Position numbers and translations under genes: made by a program. From Candidatus Bacteroides merdigallinarum (GTDB lineage: Bacteria > Bacteroidota > Bacteroidia > Bacteroidales > Bacteroidaceae): DNA of 38,083 bases. The stretch is from contig DXBX01000053.1 in NCBI GenBank assembly GCA_019116285.1, forward strand, positions 1 through 38,083. The letters run 5' to 3'. The notes below the pieces were generated by a model. That model was not told the DNA's origin, ran no database searches, and saw nothing but the letters and a program-made list of their open reading frames with translations. Below, in pieces: positions 35,695-38,083 of this stretch (positions within the stretch are counted from its first letter, which is position 1; each line of letters begins with the position of its first letter).

Positions 35695-36546
35695 ATGACC
35701 AACGTACGTTATTCATTATGTGGCCCGGACAAGCGTTCTTCCGTAGGGATTACCGACTTGAAGAAAAGCCACGGAAGTCTGATAGACACAAGTGGCTGTG
35801 TCCTGCTGCTTGTCACTTCCGGCTATGCCGTCTGCTCCATCAATTTCAAGAGATATGCCTTGCGGAGAGGATGCATGGCGTTGTTCTTCTATGACGAAGT
35901 ATTCCGGATGGAAAAAATCTCCGGTACTTTTTCTGCACGTTTCGTTTCCCTCTCCTACGACCTGGCCGAGGAAGCGATTCTCGATGTCCCTTCACCGCAC
36001 TTCTGGGACATTGTCTATGGTTTTCCCGTATATCGGGCAACCCCGGCAGAATGGACTTTGTTGAACGGTTGGTGGGAACACATGGAATGGATGGAAAACA
36101 TTACGGAAGCCAACTATCGTGACGCCATGCTGAAGACGCACTTTCACTCGCTTCTTTTGGCCTTGGACAGCCAAATTGCCCGGATGACACTATTGCCTCT
36201 GCAAGGGGATGTCAACCGCCAGTGGAAACTGGTCACGGATTTCTTCAAGCTGCTGAACAAGCATTGCAAGGAGACACGAGATGTACAGTTTTACGCAGAC
36301 CGGCTCTGCATCACCCCTTCTTATCTTTACAAACTCTGCCAGAAAGTCTTGCAGGCATCGCCCAAAGAACTGATAGACAAGGAAACCGTTTCAGAGATCA
36401 AGACCTACCTGAGCAATACCGACCTGACCGTGAAGAAAATAGCGGAAGAGATGCACTTCGAGGACGATTCCTACCTTTGCCGGTATTTCCGACGACAAAC
36501 GGGCATGTCTCCCGTAGACTATCGAAATTCTGTGGAGAACCTATAG
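35695..36546 (+). CDS. AraC-family transcriptional regulator
   Basis: 283 residues from the ATG at 35695. A TTG at 35671 overlaps the promoter element and is rejected. The N-terminal region of about 170 residues is a cupin-like effector part without a confident match. The C-terminal AraC DNA-binding domain (about 185-280) has two HTHs: VQFYADRLCITPSYLYKLCQK and LTVKKIAEEMHFEDDSYLCRYFRRQTGMSPVDYR. It probably controls the divergent SotB-like pump and itself. The stop is followed by a two-part repeat array. Confidence 0.9.
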   Translation: MTNVRYSLCGPDKRSSVGITDLKKSHGSLIDTSGCVLLLVTSGYAVCSINFKRYALRRGCMALFFYDEVFRMEKISGTFSARFVSLSYDLAEEAILDVPSPHFWDIVYGFPVYRATPAEWTLLNGWWEHMEWMENITEANYRDAMLKTHFHSLLLALDSQIARMTLLPLQGDVNRQWKLVTDFFKLLNKHCKETRDVQFYADRLCITPSYLYKLCQKVLQASPKELIDKETVSEIKTYLSNTDLTVKKIAEEMHFEDDSYLCRYFRRQTGMSPVDYRNSVENL

Positions 36547-36599
36547 ATCAAATAATCGGAAATCCGGAGAAAAAGTTGCCGAAATAAGGAGAAAACTCT

Positions 36600-36683
36600 A
36601 TTTCCAGCCTGGAAATATACATTTCCAACCTAAAAATGTACATTTCCAGCCTAGAAATACACATTTCCAGGCTGGAAATAGAA
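36600..36683. repeat. Four tandem 21-bp palindromic units downstream of the AraC gene
   Basis: Units at 36600, 36621, 36642 and 36663, each a 17-nt near-palindrome (ATTTCCAG-N-CTGGAAAT in units 1 and 4, degenerate in 2 and 3) plus a 4-nt spacer. No gene is seen in 36547-36858; it holds this array, the one below and a terminator. Confidence 0.9.
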
Positions 36684-36743
36684 CTTTCAAGCGGCATCGG
36701 GAACTTTTTCTGCGGCTTTGAGAACTTTTTCCTGCGGCATTGA
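36681..36743. repeat. Three tandem 20-22 bp units, second repeat type
   Basis: GAACTTT-start units at 36681, 36701 and 36722, each continuing with a GCGGC(A/T)T core (GAACTTTTTCTGCGGC in unit 2). They directly follow, and share three bases with, the palindromic array; the sequence differs but the period is the same. Confidence 0.8.
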
Positions 36744-36785
36744 GAAATCAAAGCGCAATGATGCAATCTCCATTTACAGCAGTCG

Positions 36786-36836
36786 ACATAAAATAAGCCG
36801 CCGGCCGATACTCCCTTGAGCAACAGCCGACGGCTT
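36786..36836 (-). terminator. Terminator after the fimbrial-type lipoprotein gene
   Basis: An 11-bp stem AAGCCGCCGGC/GCCGACGGCTT (36795-36805, 36826-36836; one G-U pair in the minus transcript), a 20-nt loop, then ATTTTATG on the minus strand. It lies 22 bases after the stop. Confidence 0.75.
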
Positions 36837-36858
36837 TCATACGGATGGGGGACCAATG

Positions 36859-37824
36859 TCACTGCAACACCGGCACGTCTATTTCTTCATGGTTCTCATT
36901 CCAATCGTCCACGGTAATGCTACCCGAAGTCTCTTCTTCAAAAATGTCACCGATGGACACTGTCAGTGTCAGCTTATTGTTGGCCACCAATGCTTGCTCC
37001 AAAGGCTGGCTGTAATGCTTGACCCGACCATCTGCCAACGTGATATTCAATTGCAACTCCGGAATTCCCATAGACGGGAAGAGCATCACTATACCGTTGG
37101 TCATCTGCAGACCGTCAGTTGACCGTACCAAGGGGAAAGCCACCGTACACGGATTCCCGTTAGGCTCGGCAGTATAGGCGTTCAGCTTCTCCGCGATATT
37201 AGTCACACGCACTTCGACATTGGCGATATCCGGACTTAATACTTTGCCGTCCTTATCCTTCAGGATGATTTTCAGACCTGCCACCACACGTCGCAAAGCG
37301 GTGTCCAAATCTTCCGCGCCAACCTCTACGGGATGGCAGGCAAATACCAAATCATAGGTGGGGCAATAGGCATCACTATCCGGCATTTTGATCAACGCAA
37401 AGTCTTGCTGTGCCATGTCTCCTCCGATTCTGTAGACCGGCTCTCGGACAGCCGGGTAAGCATAGATGGGCTCCTCATACTTGGGAGTACCCCAATAGAG
37501 CATCTCGTAACTGCCAATGGGTAAATACAACTCACGATTGGAATCGCTGGCATACAGTTCACCGTCCTTCACGAAATAATAGCCATAGAAGGGGCTCAAC
37601 TTGCTATTGACATAGTTCCCGTAATAAAGGGAAGTTCCTTCCGTACAGGGGATCACGCTCAATACACCTGTAAAAGGTTTGTTACCATCGCCGGTAACCA
37701 CATCCATATAGAGTGTCGGGGCTATGAGCTCTGGCGCTTCTTCACCGGTAGGGGCGGAATCATCGTCGCAACCTACTGCCAATAAAGCAAGGGTTGCCAA
37801 AAATAATAATTTCTTCATCTTCAA
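36859..37824 (-). CDS. Surface lipoprotein, FimB/Mfa2-like fimbrial component (tentative)
   Basis: 321 residues. Lipoprotein signal MKMKKLLFLATLALLAVGC with Cys19, followed by acidic DDDS, which resembles the Bacteroidota surface-export signal. The mature part is beta-rich with two likely domains: PTLYMDVVTGDGNKPFTGVL to about 150, and RRVVAGLKIILKDKDGK onward. The C-terminus LVANNKLTLTVSIGDIF, GSITVDDWNE, resembles FimB/Mfa2-type fimbrial anchor or accessory lipoproteins. No other fimbrial gene is visible, so the pilus operon, if any, lies to the right past the intron. No good TAnnTTTG match is seen upstream. Lipoprotein is certain; family is moderate. Confidence 0.65.
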   Translation of the reverse strand: MKMKKLLFLATLALLAVGCDDDSAPTGEEAPELIAPTLYMDVVTGDGNKPFTGVLSVIPCTEGTSLYYGNYVNSKLSPFYGYYFVKDGELYASDSNRELYLPIGSYEMLYWGTPKYEEPIYAYPAVREPVYRIGGDMAQQDFALIKMPDSDAYCPTYDLVFACHPVEVGAEDLDTALRRVVAGLKIILKDKDGKVLSPDIANVEVRVTNIAEKLNAYTAEPNGNPCTVAFPLVRSTDGLQMTNGIVMLFPSMGIPELQLNITLADGRVKHYSQPLEQALVANNKLTLTVSIGDIFEEETSGSITVDDWNENHEEIDVPVLQ

Positions 37825-37953
37825 TTCGTTTATATGATTAACTACATATAGATAACGCTATGGGATCAAAAAAGTTCTATTCCACCTGCCAATAATAGTA
37901 CATATAGATACATACAGAGCTATGAAAGGATTTCGACTTCTCTGAATGAGATA

Positions 37954-38083
37954 ATCGAGTAGGAGGAAAACGAAGTAGTTTTCTTCCTACTTTCGTTTTC
38001 CGTCCTCTCACACCACCGTACGTGCCGTTCGGCATACGGCGGTTCCTTAGTGCTGATGCAATTTGACATATAAGTCCACAAGG
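37954..38083 (-). mobile_element. Group II intron, 3' end (domains V and VI), cut by window edge
   Basis: On the minus strand 38043-38012 folds as domain V: 9-bp stem ACCGCCGTA/TACGGTGGT (one G-U), a CG two-base bulge on the 3' side, then TGCC/GGCA closing a GAAC loop. Domain VI follows (stem GGAAAACGA/TCGTTTTCC, 37965-38001) and ends CCTCCTACTCGAT, giving a 3' splice boundary at 37954. The reverse transcriptase/maturase should be beyond 38083. A minus-strand frame (EPPYAERHVRWCER) runs through domain V, as often seen at the end of such ORFs. Orientation matches the lipoprotein gene 130 bases downstream. Confidence 0.8.

Noticed and set aside
36548..36862. 104-residue minus-strand frame with a repeated SRLEMYI peptide
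   Set aside because: The peptide repeat is simply the 21-bp DNA array read in one frame, and the frame runs through the terminator of the lipoprotein gene.

Overview
This window is chromosomal DNA from a Bacteroidota member, most likely family Bacteroidaceae and probably a relatively GC-rich Bacteroides-like gut species. Three things support this: about twenty TAnnTTTG (-7) promoter elements in front of genes, with little Shine-Dalgarno signal; family-specific proteins (GldE, a TonB/ExbB/ExbD cluster, a DUF3810 protein, an HU-like histone, an OMP_b-brl_3-type receptor, a FimB/Mfa2-like lipoprotein, DUF3987/DUF5675 proteins); and the AATTGACAATTGACAATT and CGCGGATT interspersed repeats common in these genomes. 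The species cannot be fixed from the sequence alone.

Layout. 1-2440: the end of an accessory locus, with a 5'-truncated DUF3987/VirE-like ATPase and a DUF5675 protein, followed by a composite repeat. 2434-9811 (all minus): maeB with a coupled two-helix membrane protein; an operon DUF1599 - DoxX-like redox membrane protein - tpiA - SPOR-domain protein - folE; and an M23/LysM cell-wall hydrolase with a clear terminator. 10097-16147 (minus): a compact seven-gene run pdxJ - exbB - exbD - tonB - DJ-1 - ispD - recG, divergent from nadK (plus). 17357-22367: a HAD phosphatase fused to a hotdog thioesterase, convergent with and overlapping an orphan FecE-type ATPase, then valS. 22484-28170: a GNAT acetyltransferase and a DUF3810 protein (plus), then a TPR membrane regulator and a TonB-dependent-type outer-membrane barrel (minus). 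28374-29444: an HU-like gene with an unusual repeat-bearing leader and a collapsed alpha/beta-hydrolase gene. 29445-34218: a YbjJ-like MFS transporter (plus), convergent with the set mutY - ssb - gldE - phosphopantetheinyl transferase (minus). 34314-37824: a SotB-like efflux pump divergent from an AraC regulator, then a fimbrial-type lipoprotein. 37954-38083: the 3' end (domains V and VI) of a group II intron that continues past the right edge.

Most genes are housekeeping. The least explained signal is a set of four intergenic tandem arrays with a 21-22 bp period: after nadK (17136-17223), in the HU leader (28852-28917), across the stop of the MFS gene (30600-30687), and after the AraC gene (36600-36743). 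Their sequences differ, but each repeats about every two helical turns. In the HU and AraC arrays each unit is a 17-nt palindrome plus a 4-5 nt spacer. The nadK and MFS arrays resemble each other in sequence. No gene explains them. They could be protein-binding arrays, RNA hairpin clusters or a mobile palindrome family.

The -7 elements also settle several start codons (DUF1599, M23, pdxJ, nadK, GNAT, AraC), where a longer open frame would begin in or before the promoter.
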